From assembly GCA_946641515.1 (NCBI GenBank), contig CAMPBT010000003.1:62001-126000 (forward strand): a stretch of 64,000 nt of DNA. The letters are read 5' to 3'. A program made the position numbers and the translations under genes. The notes below the pieces were generated by a model that did no database searches, had not been told where the DNA came from, and was given only the letters and a program-made list of their open reading frames with translations. The stretch's first letter is position 1; each line of letters begins with the position of its first letter. Below, in pieces: positions 17,913 through 28,033 of this stretch. The stretch is from UBA3210 sp002363635. GTDB lineage: Bacteria; Bacillota_I; Bacilli_A; RFN20; CAG-449.

Positions 17913-18209
17913 ATGAACATGCAAGCAATGTTAATGCAAGCTCAAAAAATGCAAAGAGATATGCAAAAAGCTCAAAAACAATTAGAAGAAACATTATTCG
18001 AGCTTGAATCTGCAGGAGGAGCAATCAAAATCTCTTACTACGGAAATAGAAAGATTGAAAAAATCGACATCGATGAAGATGCTTTAGACGATAAAGAAAT
18101 GTTAGAAGATATGCTTAAAATCGCTATCAACGAAGTAAATGACAGAGTTTATGAAGCAGAACAAGCTATCCAAAATAAATTCACAAAAGGTATGAAGATG
18201 CCTTTCTAA
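17913..18209 (+). CDS. YbaB/EbfC nucleoid-associated protein
   Basis: 98-residue DNA-binding protein that usually sits between dnaX and recR. Opens with a Met/Gln/Lys-rich helix (MLMQAQKMQRDMQKAQKQLEE), then GGAIKISYYGNRKIEKIDID, the short strand region of the fold, and a final helix. GGAGGAAATATAA precedes the ATG. Regulatory role inferred from the family only. Confidence 0.93.
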   Translation: MNMQAMLMQAQKMQRDMQKAQKQLEETLFELESAGGAIKISYYGNRKIEKIDIDEDALDDKEMLEDMLKIAINEVNDRVYEAEQAIQNKFTKGMKMPF

Positions 18210-18218
18210 TATTTAGTT

Positions 18219-18824
18219 ATGGAACAGTTTGATACTATTGAACAATTAATTAATGCTTTTAGAAAATTACCAGGTGTAGGAGTCAAATCTGCAGAACGTA
18301 TGGCGTATCAAATGCTAGATTCTAAAAAAGAAACTAGAGATGAAATGATTGAAGCGTTACGTTCAATTGAAACAATTACTAAATGCCCTACATGTGGTTC
18401 ATATCAAGAAAATGGAATTTGTCCATTCTGTAATGATGAGTCTAGAAGTGATGAAACTATTGTCGTTACATCTTTCTTTAAAGATGCTTTAGCATTTGAA
18501 AAATTAAAAACATATCATGGTTTATACCACATTTTAAACGGTTCTATTTCTCCTTCAAAAGGAGTAGGCGTTAACGATATTAACATTCCTTCTCTATTTG
18601 AAAGATTAAAAGGTAGTAACACTAAAGAAGTAATTCTTGCTACTAACCCAACTCTTGAAGGTGAAACAACTGCTTTATATATTTCAAAATTACTTGAGAA
18701 ATATCCACAAATTAAAGTCACTAGATTAGCATATGGTCTACCTATGGGTGCCCAGCTTGACTATGCTGACGAATTAACTCTAACTAAAGCCCTAGAAGGT
18801 AGAAGTGAAATCAGAAAGGACTAA
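18219..18824 (+). CDS. recR: Recombination mediator RecR
   Basis: Ring-forming protein that, with RecF/RecO, loads RecA on gapped DNA. Seen: the helix-hairpin-helix LRKLPGVGVKS-type motif (FRKLPGVGVKSAERMAYQ), the four-Cys zinc finger CPTCGSYQENGICPFC, and a TOPRIM domain with ATNPTLEGETTALYI. The C-terminal Walker-B-like GAQLDYADELTL is conserved. 201 residues. It starts 9 bp after ybaB. Confidence 0.96.
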   Translation: MEQFDTIEQLINAFRKLPGVGVKSAERMAYQMLDSKKETRDEMIEALRSIETITKCPTCGSYQENGICPFCNDESRSDETIVVTSFFKDALAFEKLKTYHGLYHILNGSISPSKGVGVNDINIPSLFERLKGSNTKEVILATNPTLEGETTALYISKLLEKYPQIKVTRLAYGLPMGAQLDYADELTLTKALEGRSEIRKD

Positions 18825-18828
18825 TATA

Positions 18829-19461
18829 ATGTCAAAAGGATTATTTATTACTTTAGAAGGACCTGAAGGATCAGGTAAATCATCTGCAATCAAAATTGTT
18901 GTAGAAAAATTAAAAGCTCTTGGATACGAAATCGTCATGACTCGTGAACCAGGAGGAACACCAATTTCCGAGCAGATTAGAAACGTCATCTTAGACAACA
19001 ATAATACAGAAGAAGATCCTCGTACTGAAGCATTATTATATGCAGCATCAAGAAGACAACACTTAGTAGAAAAGATTTGGCCTGCAATTAATGAAGGCAA
19101 AATCGTCATTTGCGATAGATATTTAGATTCTTCTTTAGCGTATCAAGGACACGCTAGAGGACTTGGCATCGATAACATTTTAAAAGTTAACGAATACGCT
19201 ACAGAAGGTACATTCCCTGATTTAACTTTATTATTTGATATTGAACCAGAAATCGGCTTTGAAAGAATTAATAAAAACAAAGATCGTGAAGTTAATAGAT
19301 TAGATAAAGAAGCTCTCTCTTTCCATCACAAAGTAAGAGAAGGATATCTATTATTATCTAAACGTTTCTCTGATAGATATGAAGTAATTGATGCTTCAAA
19401 AGACTTAGACACAGTCGTAAATAATGTCTATAACGTAATTTTAAAAAGATTAGGAAAATAA
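18829..19461 (+). CDS. tmk: Thymidylate kinase
   Basis: Phosphorylates dTMP to dTDP in dTTP synthesis. Seen: P-loop TLEGPEGSGKSS, the DR motif TREPGGTP, DRYLDSSLAYQGHARG and a LID region near residue 145. About 210 residues. I start at MSKGLFITLEG, which follows AGAAAGGACTAATATA; an in-frame Met eight codons earlier lies within recR. The gene is directly joined to holB. Confidence 0.96.
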   Translation: MSKGLFITLEGPEGSGKSSAIKIVVEKLKALGYEIVMTREPGGTPISEQIRNVILDNNNTEEDPRTEALLYAASRRQHLVEKIWPAINEGKIVICDRYLDSSLAYQGHARGLGIDNILKVNEYATEGTFPDLTLLFDIEPEIGFERINKNKDREVNRLDKEALSFHHKVREGYLLLSKRFSDRYEVIDASKDLDTVVNNVYNVILKRLGK

Positions 19462-20448
19462 ATGGAATTTAAAGAATATCTCAAAACTAAACAAAAATTT
19501 GTCTACAACACTTTTAAAAATGCTTTATCTTTAAATAGATTATCTCAAGCATATTTAATTAAAGGTGGAGATGGTGCACCAGTCCTTGAGACTGCTCTTT
19601 TCCTTGCAAAATCTTTAGTTTGTGAAGAAGGAAGTGACCTTGCGGACAACACTTGTTTAAACTGTATTAGATTTGATGAAGGTAATTACAGTGATTTTAT
19701 GTTAATTGATGGTAAAAAACAAACTATCAAAGTAGGAGACATTGAAGCACTTGAAGAATTCTTATCTTCTTCATCTATGGAAAAAGCTGGTAAAAAAATA
19801 TATATTATCAACTGTTTTGAGAATTCAAATAAAGAAGCAGTAAATGCTCTACTTAAAACTCTAGAAGAACCTGCTCCTAACGTCCACGCTTTTATTACTA
19901 CTGAAAATGAAGCTAAGCTTCTTCCTACTATCATCTCTCGTTGCCAAGTATTAAATTTATTACCAGGCTCAAAAGATTTAGTAGTAGAAGATGTAATAAA
20001 TAAAGGTGTAGAAAAAGAAGATGCAGAAATACTTTCTTCTTTATATTCAAATGAAGAAGCAATTTTAAATAACATCAACGATGATACATATAAAACTTGT
20101 AAAAAATGTTTATTAAAAACTATCGATGAATTACAAGTTAGTTCATCTAGAGCATTATACAGTCTTCAAGCAGAAATAGAAAAAGATATCAACACTAAAG
20201 AAACATTAAGAATGTACTTAGATTTATTAAGTGTTCTATTTAAAGATTTAGTTTCTTTAGAAGCTTCTTCCTCTTTATTACTAGAAAGTAAAAAAGAAGA
20301 ATTAAAATTAATCTCAAAAAATATTAAAAATTCAGAAAAGATATATCTAGAAATCGTCTTAACAAGAGGTAAGATTGAAGAAAATATCTCTACTGCATTA
20401 ATCTTAGAACATATATTCATCTACATTATTAAAGAAGGAGGTAAATAA
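19462..20448 (+). CDS. holB: DNA polymerase III subunit delta'
   Basis: Non-ATPase stator of the clamp loader. It has the AAA+ fold without a proper Walker A (LIKGGDGAPVLETA), a zinc module (CEEGSDLADNTCLNC), and the conserved NALLKTLEEPAPN and TIISRCQ (SRC) motifs shared with DnaX. 328 residues. The ATG directly follows the tmk stop, consistent with the tmk-holB pair in Bacillus. Confidence 0.93.
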   Translation: MEFKEYLKTKQKFVYNTFKNALSLNRLSQAYLIKGGDGAPVLETALFLAKSLVCEEGSDLADNTCLNCIRFDEGNYSDFMLIDGKKQTIKVGDIEALEEFLSSSSMEKAGKKIYIINCFENSNKEAVNALLKTLEEPAPNVHAFITTENEAKLLPTIISRCQVLNLLPGSKDLVVEDVINKGVEKEDAEILSSLYSNEEAILNNINDDTYKTCKKCLLKTIDELQVSSSRALYSLQAEIEKDINTKETLRMYLDLLSVLFKDLVSLEASSSLLLESKKEELKLISKNIKNSEKIYLEIVLTRGKIEENISTALILEHIFIYIIKEGGK

Positions 20449-20449
20449 C

Positions 20450-21352
20450 ATGGCAGAAAAAATATTATTTCCAGTAAGAATTCTATCTTTAAATAGAACA
20501 TTCTTTTTCATCGCTGAAAAAGACGAATTTAAAGTTGGAGATCTAGCAATTTGTGAAACTACTAGAGGAAGAGAACTCGGAGAAATTACTGGTCCTTCTA
20601 TTAAAAAAGAAGTAGAAAACGAACAAGAATTTCCTACTATCGTTACTAAAGGTGATAAAAACGATTTAATTATCTATAACAAGAATATTGAACTTGGAGA
20701 ACAGGCAAAAAAAGCATGTCAAGAATGTGCAGATAAATTAAATCTTGATATGAAAGTAGTCTCTGCAGATTACACCTTAGATCAAACAAAAGTCACTATT
20801 TATTATTTATCAGATTCTCGTGTTGATTTTAGGGAATTATTAAAAGACCTTGCAAACGTCTTACACTGCCGTCTTGATTTAAGACAAATTGGTACAAGAG
20901 ACAAAGCAAAAATGGTCGGAGGCATTGGTATCTGTGGTCTTAAACTTTGCTGTGCTTCATTCTTAAATGAATTCGATGGTATTTCAATTACTATGGCAAA
21001 GAACCAGATGCTTGCATTAAATATTCCTAAATTATCCGGTCACTGTGGAAAACTTATTTGCTGTTTAAAATTTGAAAATGATGCATACACAGAACTTCAA
21101 AAAGACCTCCCACGTATTGGAGCCCACGTCCGTTACGAAGGTGGTATTTATAAAATCACTTCAATGAACGTCATCACTAAAATGATTAGAATTGAAAATA
21201 AAGAAAACATTCAAGTTTTACCATATAAAGATATTCAAGATTCAATCTTAACAAAAGAAGAATTTGCAAAAATCAATCAGCTTAGACAACAGTCTTTCCA
21301 GCAAAAAGCTAACGATTCAAAAAAGGATGTAAATAAAGATGCAAAGGATTAA
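20450..21352 (+). CDS. ricT: YaaT/RicT-like PSP1 domain protein
   Basis: Stage 0 sporulation protein YaaT (RicT) family. In Bacillus it is part of the RicAFT Fe-S complex affecting RNA processing by RNase Y and sporulation/competence; whether the partners exist here cannot be seen. The PSP1 domain spans residues 60-150. The Cys-rich segment GICGLKLCCASFLNEFDG, then LSGHCGKLICCLKFE, is the expected cluster-binding region. 300 residues. GGAGGTAAATAAC precedes the ATG. Confidence 0.92.
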   Translation: MAEKILFPVRILSLNRTFFFIAEKDEFKVGDLAICETTRGRELGEITGPSIKKEVENEQEFPTIVTKGDKNDLIIYNKNIELGEQAKKACQECADKLNLDMKVVSADYTLDQTKVTIYYLSDSRVDFRELLKDLANVLHCRLDLRQIGTRDKAKMVGGIGICGLKLCCASFLNEFDGISITMAKNQMLALNIPKLSGHCGKLICCLKFENDAYTELQKDLPRIGAHVRYEGGIYKITSMNVITKMIRIENKENIQVLPYKDIQDSILTKEEFAKINQLRQQSFQQKANDSKKDVNKDAKD

Positions 21353-22187
21353 AAGTTTTGAACGTGACGCAATATTATATGTAATTGCAACACCTATTGG
21401 TAACTTAAAAGAATTCTCTCCACGTGCAAAAGAAGCAATTTCTGAAGCAGATTATGTTGCAAGTGAAGACACAAGAACCACTGCTCAGCTCTTAAGTAAT
21501 TTTGGTTTATCTAAACCTTCTATTTCTTATCACGAGCATAATGAACAAGAAGCTTCAGTTAAAATCATTTCTTTACTTGAACAAGGCAAAAAAATTGCCT
21601 TAACTTCTGATGCAGGATATCCTGGTATTTCTGATCCTGGTTCAATTCTAATTAAACACTGTATTGAACACGATATTCCAGTTTCTATTATCAACGGATC
21701 TAATGCATTTATCCCTGCACTTGTCGGTTCTGGACTTGATACTACTCATTTCTATTTCCACGGTTTCTTAGATTCTAGAAATTCATTAAAAAGAAAAGAA
21801 TTAGAACTCCAAAAGAATAGAAAAGAAACAATGATTTTCTATGAATCACCTCATAGAATTATTGAAACATTAACTGATATGTATGAAATTCTCGGAGATA
21901 GACAAGTATCACTTGCTAGAGAAATTACAAAATTACATGAAGAATATATTCGTGGTAAATTAAGTGAATTAAAAGATATCGACCCAACCACATTAAAAGG
22001 TGAAATGGTTGTCGTAGTTGAAGGAAATAAAGAAATCAAAGTTCTTTCTGAAGATGATGTAATTAATATTATTAAAGAAGAACTTGCCTCTGGTAAATCA
22101 AAAAAAGACGTTATCAAAGAAGTAACAGAACAATATTCTTTAAAGAAGAATTATGTCTACGCTTTAGTAAATTCAATTAAAGGCTAA
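21339..22187 (+). CDS. rsmI: 16S rRNA (cytidine-1402-2'-O)-methyltransferase
   Basis: RsmI/YraL-family SAM-dependent enzyme methylating C1402 of 16S rRNA. Seen: LYVIATPIGNLKEFSPRA at the N-terminus, SEDTRTTAQLL, LTSDAGYPGISDPG and IFYESPHRI, all diagnostic. 282 residues. The start lies 14 bp inside yaaT, so it is coupled; the operon ends with a strong terminator right after the stop. Confidence 0.95.
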   Translation: MQRIKSFERDAILYVIATPIGNLKEFSPRAKEAISEADYVASEDTRTTAQLLSNFGLSKPSISYHEHNEQEASVKIISLLEQGKKIALTSDAGYPGISDPGSILIKHCIEHDIPVSIINGSNAFIPALVGSGLDTTHFYFHGFLDSRNSLKRKELELQKNRKETMIFYESPHRIIETLTDMYEILGDRQVSLAREITKLHEEYIRGKLSELKDIDPTTLKGEMVVVVEGNKEIKVLSEDDVINIIKEELASGKSKKDVIKEVTEQYSLKKNYVYALVNSIKG

Positions 22188-22188
22188 A

Positions 22189-22222
22189 AACTACTACACA
22201 TCAAAGTGTAGTAGCTTTTTTT
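22189..22222 (+). terminator. Intrinsic terminator of the dnaX operon
   Basis: CTACTACAC and GTGTAGTAG with a 6-nt loop, followed by C and seven T residues. Its right half overlaps the end of the convergent yfhO gene. Confidence 0.92.
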
Positions 22223-25200
22223 ATAAATTCTTTATCTTCTCTAACAACTGTTAAAGAATAATAAAGTAACGCTAAGAACATGCTACCAATAGCAAATCCT
22301 AGAGCACCGGTACTTAATTTAGGAGTACAGTAAGATAATGAATAAGATACATTTCCTTCAGGAACTAAGAAAGAAATAAATCCACCGTTACCTTTATATA
22401 AATCAATATTAGTATATTCTCCGTTAATTAAGGCTTTTAAAGACCATCCTTCATCATAAGGAACACTTAATACGGCAAGGCGTTCAAAAGGGTTAGAAGT
22501 TCTAAAAGTAATGTTATTTGATGTATTTACTTTAACATCTAAAAAAGGATATTTCTTTTGTTCATCCATTCTAGCTTTATAAGTATCATAATATTCATAA
22601 GTAACATCAGGTTTAACTAAATAATTAGCTTTACCTAAAGTATCATAGACAACTATTTCAATCTTATAAACCTGATCATTAACATAGAAGCCACGATCAT
22701 ATTTATAATCATATGTTTTATTATAACCATGTTTTAGATGTCTATCTTTAGCAAGAACAATTTCTTTATCGTCCGCATCTTTTCCATATAAAGTAATTTC
22801 AAGGTTTTCACCCATTCTTTGTTTAACAGTAATGAAGGCTCCTCCTCTTTCTTTAGCATCTGGAGCAATTCTTGTACCTTCGTCACCATTTCTAGATTCA
22901 GGAGAACAATCTACAACAAGCTTAGAATTCCATTTTAAGCCGGTAGCTTTTTCTTGAGTGTACGCTCCTATGTCGTTATTTTGTACAAATTTATGAGTAT
23001 TTTCATTCCATTCTGCAGAATAAACTTCTACTCTCTTAGAAGGAATAAATACTTGATTTACTTCACCTTCAAAATATGAACCATAATAAAGTGAATTCTT
23101 ATAATTAAGACTATCTTTATTAGTCAATTTATCTTTTATAGATAAATAATCTTCTTCTTTTAAAACTGCATTCTTAGTAAATAAATATTCATTTTTAACT
23201 GTATATGCTTTATATGAATAAGAATAAGTTCCATTGTATGAATCAGAATATCTAATTGCCTCTTTATTAACGACAGTATCATAAGTAAAACCTAAATCAA
23301 CATAATTAGGATTTTCATATAAGACTCTATTATTCTCTCTACCAATTTCTTTTAATCCAAAAGGAATATTCTTATCAGTATCATGTAATAAATAATATTT
23401 AGTACCTAAGAAAGATTCAAAATTAATAATCTTTTCATGGTCTCCCATAGACCAGCCTTTATAACCATAAGAATAATGAGTCCAATCAATAAAGTCTTGT
23501 AAATCATATCCATATATTGAATGGAAAGTGCCTAGCCCATTATATCCTTCTACCATTTCAATATTGTTATACGTTCTAGTCATTGAGGTGTTAAAAACGC
23601 GGTAATAACCTTGATCTTCTTTAATTTTCTCAATTAATTTAGATTCATTCTTTAATGACTCAAAGCCTCCATAAGTAGAAGCATATGATGATGTACCTTG
23701 GAACTGTAATAAGATATTTCCCATAACTATTACTTCAAGTGCCGTCGCCCATTTTAAGGTCTTTAACATATTAGGACTATATAATTTAAATCTCATATAT
23801 AAATATAAGATAAGTGTATAGCCCATTTGAACATAAACTAAGATTCTAGAGTCTGCGACAAACTCTTTAGTACCCGATGAATTTTGTAGTTTTAAAGCAT
23901 AGACAAAAAGCAAGATTTGCATTGCTAGAACAAAGACAACTGAGATATCTAAATAAAATCTAGGCATCTTCTTAACTTGTTCAAAACTAATTGCCATATA
24001 GATAGCAACACAGTTAACTACAAATAATTGCCATCTACCATAACTTACATTAGTAAATCCTGAGAAGCAATAATACGCAAAAGGAGTAAAGAGTAATGCA
24101 CATAATCCAATAAAACCTAGAATATGAGATATCTTCTTATTTCTAATAGAATTAATTAAAGAAGGAAGAAGCATAAGCATTGTTGGAGTATATAAGAATA
24201 ATGAACATAAAGTATTATCATAACCTGTATTATTAAACAACAAATGATCATAGCAAGATACTGTTGGATAGAAGAATGATACTGCAGGATACATATAAGT
24301 CTTCGCATTATTACTTGTATCAAATACCATCACTATCTTAAAGAATGCTTTTAAGTTCTTTCCAAATGTAGAAAAATCTTTAGATGTAAAATTTTCTTTC
24401 AAAGCTTCTAAAGTATCTTTTAAAGAAGATAAATAAGAAGTAGAAGAAGACGCTCGCGAAGAATTTAATGCAACTCTAAAACAAGGTAAAACAATGCAAG
24501 AACACATTGTGAGTCCCACTGCAAAGCCTAAAATTCCTAGACCTACAACACTCCAACCTTCTTTAGGAGTATAATTTTTCACATTCTGGAAGAATCTAAA
24601 TAATGAATATAGTACTCCACAGAAACAAAAAGAAATTAAGAAGAAATAATTAGTAATGCCAATTAGGAAAACACTAAAAACTAATAAAGCAGGTTTTCTT
24701 TCTTGAATAACTTTTTCTATTCCATAAATCATTAACGGGAATAATACTGCAATCTCTAAGAAATGGTTAAACCATAAATAATACATAGCCCAACCAGAGA
24801 AACCATAGCAAAGTGCCACTACTCTAGAAACATCTTCACTAATCTTAAACATATTATTTAAGAGTTTCTTCATAACTAAACCTGCTAAAACAAATTTAGT
24901 AAGAATCATAAAGGCTTGAGCTTGAGGTACTAAAAATCTAGGAACAAGTAATACTGGTAAAAAGAAAACATTAAATAAATAATAAAATGAGTTAGAGCCA
25001 ATATTATTAGCGCCTAAATTAGTATTAGAATCCCAGAAAGGAAATTCACCTGTCCTAAAGAATGTCCACCAATCATCATATCCATTGTAATAAAAAGGTA
25101 TTTCTTGGATGACAAAATCTCCACTTACTGGAATAACAAAATAGTTTTGAATTAAGACATATCCAAAAGCAAGTAAGCCTACTAAATATAAAAGTAAAGC

Positions 25201-25344
25201 AAACCTTACATCTGAATAACAAAAAATGTGACGATATAAAAAGTTTCCCACTTTTTTCATCACATCATGAAATGACGTGGATAAATACCACGTTAAAAAT
25301 TTACTATTAGCAATTTTCCCTTTCACTTTATTTATTATAATCAT
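22201..25344 (-). CDS. YfhO-family polytopic membrane protein
   Basis: 1047 residues of the YfhO family, GT-C-like integral membrane proteins; in Bacillus and Listeria YfhO is implicated in glycosylation of lipoteichoic or wall polymers. About a dozen hydrophobic helices fill residues 45-560, an early loop carries PVSGDFVIQEIPFY with the acidic pair typical of GT-C enzymes, and a large extracytoplasmic region (580-1010) precedes a last helix near the C-terminus. The annotated ATG has no clear ribosome site, so the start is uncertain. Follows rlmH by 2 bp. Confidence 0.82.
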   Translation of the reverse strand: MIIINKVKGKIANSKFLTWYLSTSFHDVMKKVGNFLYRHIFCYSDVRFALLLYLVGLLAFGYVLIQNYFVIPVSGDFVIQEIPFYYNGYDDWWTFFRTGEFPFWDSNTNLGANNIGSNSFYYLFNVFFLPVLLVPRFLVPQAQAFMILTKFVLAGLVMKKLLNNMFKISEDVSRVVALCYGFSGWAMYYLWFNHFLEIAVLFPLMIYGIEKVIQERKPALLVFSVFLIGITNYFFLISFCFCGVLYSLFRFFQNVKNYTPKEGWSVVGLGILGFAVGLTMCSCIVLPCFRVALNSSRASSSTSYLSSLKDTLEALKENFTSKDFSTFGKNLKAFFKIVMVFDTSNNAKTYMYPAVSFFYPTVSCYDHLLFNNTGYDNTLCSLFLYTPTMLMLLPSLINSIRNKKISHILGFIGLCALLFTPFAYYCFSGFTNVSYGRWQLFVVNCVAIYMAISFEQVKKMPRFYLDISVVFVLAMQILLFVYALKLQNSSGTKEFVADSRILVYVQMGYTLILYLYMRFKLYSPNMLKTLKWATALEVIVMGNILLQFQGTSSYASTYGGFESLKNESKLIEKIKEDQGYYRVFNTSMTRTYNNIEMVEGYNGLGTFHSIYGYDLQDFIDWTHYSYGYKGWSMGDHEKIINFESFLGTKYYLLHDTDKNIPFGLKEIGRENNRVLYENPNYVDLGFTYDTVVNKEAIRYSDSYNGTYSYSYKAYTVKNEYLFTKNAVLKEEDYLSIKDKLTNKDSLNYKNSLYYGSYFEGEVNQVFIPSKRVEVYSAEWNENTHKFVQNNDIGAYTQEKATGLKWNSKLVVDCSPESRNGDEGTRIAPDAKERGGAFITVKQRMGENLEITLYGKDADDKEIVLAKDRHLKHGYNKTYDYKYDRGFYVNDQVYKIEIVVYDTLGKANYLVKPDVTYEYYDTYKARMDEQKKYPFLDVKVNTSNNITFRTSNPFERLAVLSVPYDEGWSLKALINGEYTNIDLYKGNGGFISFLVPEGNVSYSLSYCTPKLSTGALGFAIGSMFLALLYYSLTVVREDKEFIKKATTL

Positions 25345-25346
25345 AA

Positions 25347-25826
25347 CTATTTGTGATAAACTTCGTTATTTAAAATTTTAAACGCACGATAGACTTGTTC
25401 TAAAATAATTACTCTAGTCATCTGATGAGTAAAGGTTAAAGGAGATAATTTCAATTTAAAATTAGATCTTTTTCTAACTTCATCTGAAAGTCCATTGCTT
25501 CCCCCAATAACAAAATCAATAGTAGAAAAGCCTTGTGTTTGAATCTTTTCTACAATCTTTGAGAACTTTATAGAATCTATCTCTTCACCATGTAAATCAA
25601 GTAAGACTACATAGTCATTTGGTTTAATTTGTTTAAGAAGGTTTTCACCTTCTTTTTTTAATATTCTTTCAATATCTGAAGGTGAATTATCAAAAGCTTT
25701 TTCTTCTTCAACTTCAACTATTGAAGGCTTACAGTATTTAGAAAGTCGCTTAAGATATTCACTAATCTCATCTTTAGTGAATTTCTCTTTAATTTTACCA
25801 ACTGCGACAATTCTAACTGTAACCAT
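25347..25826 (-). CDS. rlmH: 23S rRNA (pseudouridine-1915-N3)-methyltransferase
   Basis: SPOUT-fold enzyme methylating pseudouridine 1915 of 23S rRNA. The start VTVRIVAVGKIKEKF, the LLDLHGEEIDS strand, FVIGGSNGLSDEV (SAM knot) and the invariant LSPLTFTHQMTRVIILEQVYRA are all present. 159 residues, standard. The ATG shares a base with the walJ TAA and follows GGAGGGAAATA, fixing the start. Confidence 0.96.
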   Translation of the reverse strand: MVTVRIVAVGKIKEKFTKDEISEYLKRLSKYCKPSIVEVEEEKAFDNSPSDIERILKKEGENLLKQIKPNDYVVLLDLHGEEIDSIKFSKIVEKIQTQGFSTIDFVIGGSNGLSDEVRKRSNFKLKLSPLTFTHQMTRVIILEQVYRAFKILNNEVYHK

Positions 25827-26572
25827 TATTTCCCTCCACTTACTGTGTCTTTTTGAGAAGCACATCTAATGTTATAAGCATTAAAATCTACCCCTCTCAT
25901 CTCAAATACTTTCTTCCAATCATCAAAAGCTTGTTCAGGTGAATTAGCTTCTTCAGAAAGGTGAGCAAGTACAATTTCTTTAGTCTTTTTGCCAATTACA
26001 TCGCAAATATAATTAGCACTATCTTCATTAGACATATGACCATAGTCACCCATAATTCTCTGCTTAAGCATTTGAGTTCTATTAGTATTAATTAACATTC
26101 TGACATTGTGATTTGATTCAAAGATATAATAATCAGCATTCTTAATCATCTCGACTACTTTTTCATAAATGTAACCAGTATCAGTAATATATACTAATTT
26201 TTCATCACCGTCTTCAATGATAAATCCAATAGATCCTTTTGCGTCATGAGAAGTAGGAACTACCTTAACCTTAAAGCAATTAATTTTATATTCGTTATAT
26301 GGTATTAATTCATTTTGTAAAAGAACACCTTCATAAGTTAATTTAGTAGTATAAATTTGTTCAGCATTAAAAGTATCTAACCCACTGATGTGGTCAGAAT
26401 GGTTATGGGTAACTAATACATAATTAATAGAATCAAGAGTTAAACCAAGATCTAATAATTTATTAACTAATTTTCTTTTAGAAATACCCATATCAATTAA
26501 TAAATAACGTCCATTAGATTCAATTAATGTTGAATTACCTTTGGAACCAGATTCAAAAATGTAATATTTCAT
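25826..26572 (-). CDS. walJ: WalJ/YycJ metallo-beta-lactamase-fold hydrolase
   Basis: MBL-fold protein related to YycJ/WalJ. Seen: ESGSKGNSTLIE at the N-terminus, the metal motif THNHSDHISGL (HxHxDH), the second ligand His in PTSHDAKGSIGF, DTGY, and a terminal AHLSEEANSPEQA typical of the family. 248 residues. I start at MKYYIFESG; an in-frame Met 15 codons upstream lies in the dnaB tail. In Bacillus the gene is in the walKR operon, but here it follows dnaB and no two-component genes are present. Confidence 0.92.
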   Translation of the reverse strand: MKYYIFESGSKGNSTLIESNGRYLLIDMGISKRKLVNKLLDLGLTLDSINYVLVTHNHSDHISGLDTFNAEQIYTTKLTYEGVLLQNELIPYNEYKINCFKVKVVPTSHDAKGSIGFIIEDGDEKLVYITDTGYIYEKVVEMIKNADYYIFESNHNVRMLINTNRTQMLKQRIMGDYGHMSNEDSANYICDVIGKKTKEIVLAHLSEEANSPEQAFDDWKKVFEMRGVDFNAYNIRCASQKDTVSGGK

Positions 26573-26576
26573 AATT

Positions 26577-28025
26577 TTATTCTTTATTTTCGTGTTCAAG
26601 TTCAACGAACTTACCAATATTTTTCATAAAGATAAGTTGAATATTTCTAGTTTGACCATTACGGTTTTTTGCAACAACAATAGTTGTAGGAACTGCGTTA
26701 CCCTGTGGAGAATCATCATCAGGATTACCATCAAAAGGTCTAGATGCTTCTTGAGCAGATTTTTCTGAAGATTGTTTTCCTTGTTTTTGATAGTCTTCAC
26801 GGTGGATAAATAATACTTGGTCAGCATCTTGTTCAATAGAACCAGAGTCTCTCAAGTCAGAAAGAACTGGCATACGTGATTCTTTTTCATTAGCACGAGA
26901 TAACTGTGCAAGACAAATAACTGGAACTTCTAATTCTCTAGCAAGTTGCTTTAATTGTTTGGTAATTTCTCCAATTTCCTGAGTTTTAGAAATTTCACCA
27001 AGTTTTGCATTAGTAGTAATTAAGCCTAAGTAGTCAATATAAACAGCGCCTAAATCTGGGTTAGTAGCTTTTAATTTCTTACACTTAGTTTTAATATCAT
27101 TTAATTTTTGTGAAGGAGTATCATCAACAAAAATCTTTAATCTTCTTAAGTTGTTATATCCAGCATCTAAAGCTGACCAATCATCTGGAGATAATTCACC
27201 AGTTTGAATGTTTCTAGAGTTAATTTGAGAACACATAGAAAGCATACGGATACCAATATCCGCTGCATCCATTTCAAGTGAGAAGAATGCAATAGGTCTA
27301 TCCATTAAAGACGCTGCATTATACATTAAGTTAATTGTTAAAGCAGTTTTACCAACAGAAGGACGTGCACCAATAATAATTAATGAACCTGGCTGCCAAC
27401 CTGTAGTAACTTTATCTAAAGATAAGAAGCCAGTAGTAATACCAGTACAATACTGGTTAACTTTAGTTTTTGCTTTAGCTTTAGATAATCTTTGAGTAAT
27501 TTGATTAACAATTGCGTTAGTATCAACAAATTCTGCTACTCTTCTTCTTTGAGTAACTTTTAAAACAGAGTTTTCACAATCTGCAACGTATTGAGAAATA
27601 TCATTAACTGTACCATTAAATCCTTCAATACAATCATCAAGAGTATAAATTAATGATCTAGCAAGTGAATCATCCTGCAAAATTTTAAGATATGCTCTAG
27701 TGTTAACTTCACCTAAATATTCTTCAGATAATTCTCTTAAAAATTCAACTCCTCCAATATTTGGTAAAGCCTTCATTTGAACATCAAGATAGTTAGTTAA
27801 AGAAGTAATATCAACTTTAGTACCTTCGTTAACTAAATTATAAATAGCATGATAAACAATCTTATTTTTAGCATCATAAAAATCATCATCAGTAAGTGCT
27901 GAGATAATATCATCAGTTTCTGTAGCACTTCTAATTAACGCACCCAAAACTGATCTTTCTGCTTCAATATTAAATGGTAAAGGTAAGTTCTTATTTACCT
28001 TTCTATCTTTAGTATTTGCTGGCAT
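26577..28025 (-). CDS. dnaB: Replicative DNA helicase
   Basis: Hexameric fork helicase (DnaB; called DnaC in Bacillus). The N-terminal helical domain starts with LPFNIEAERSVLGALI; the RecA-like motor has Walker A GARPSVGKT (residues 219-227), the SLEMDAADIG motif, Walker B VYIDYLGLI, and LAQLSRANE. 482 residues. Before the final QTRNIQLIFMKNIGKFVELE segment there is a polar insertion rich in Gln, Ser, Asp and Pro (about residues 415-445). Between rplI and walJ. Confidence 0.96.
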   Translation of the reverse strand: MPANTKDRKVNKNLPLPFNIEAERSVLGALIRSATETDDIISALTDDDFYDAKNKIVYHAIYNLVNEGTKVDITSLTNYLDVQMKALPNIGGVEFLRELSEEYLGEVNTRAYLKILQDDSLARSLIYTLDDCIEGFNGTVNDISQYVADCENSVLKVTQRRRVAEFVDTNAIVNQITQRLSKAKAKTKVNQYCTGITTGFLSLDKVTTGWQPGSLIIIGARPSVGKTALTINLMYNAASLMDRPIAFFSLEMDAADIGIRMLSMCSQINSRNIQTGELSPDDWSALDAGYNNLRRLKIFVDDTPSQKLNDIKTKCKKLKATNPDLGAVYIDYLGLITTNAKLGEISKTQEIGEITKQLKQLARELEVPVICLAQLSRANEKESRMPVLSDLRDSGSIEQDADQVLFIHREDYQKQGKQSSEKSAQEASRPFDGNPDDDSPQGNAVPTTIVVAKNRNGQTRNIQLIFMKNIGKFVELEHENKE

Positions 28026-28033
28026 AAGTTCAC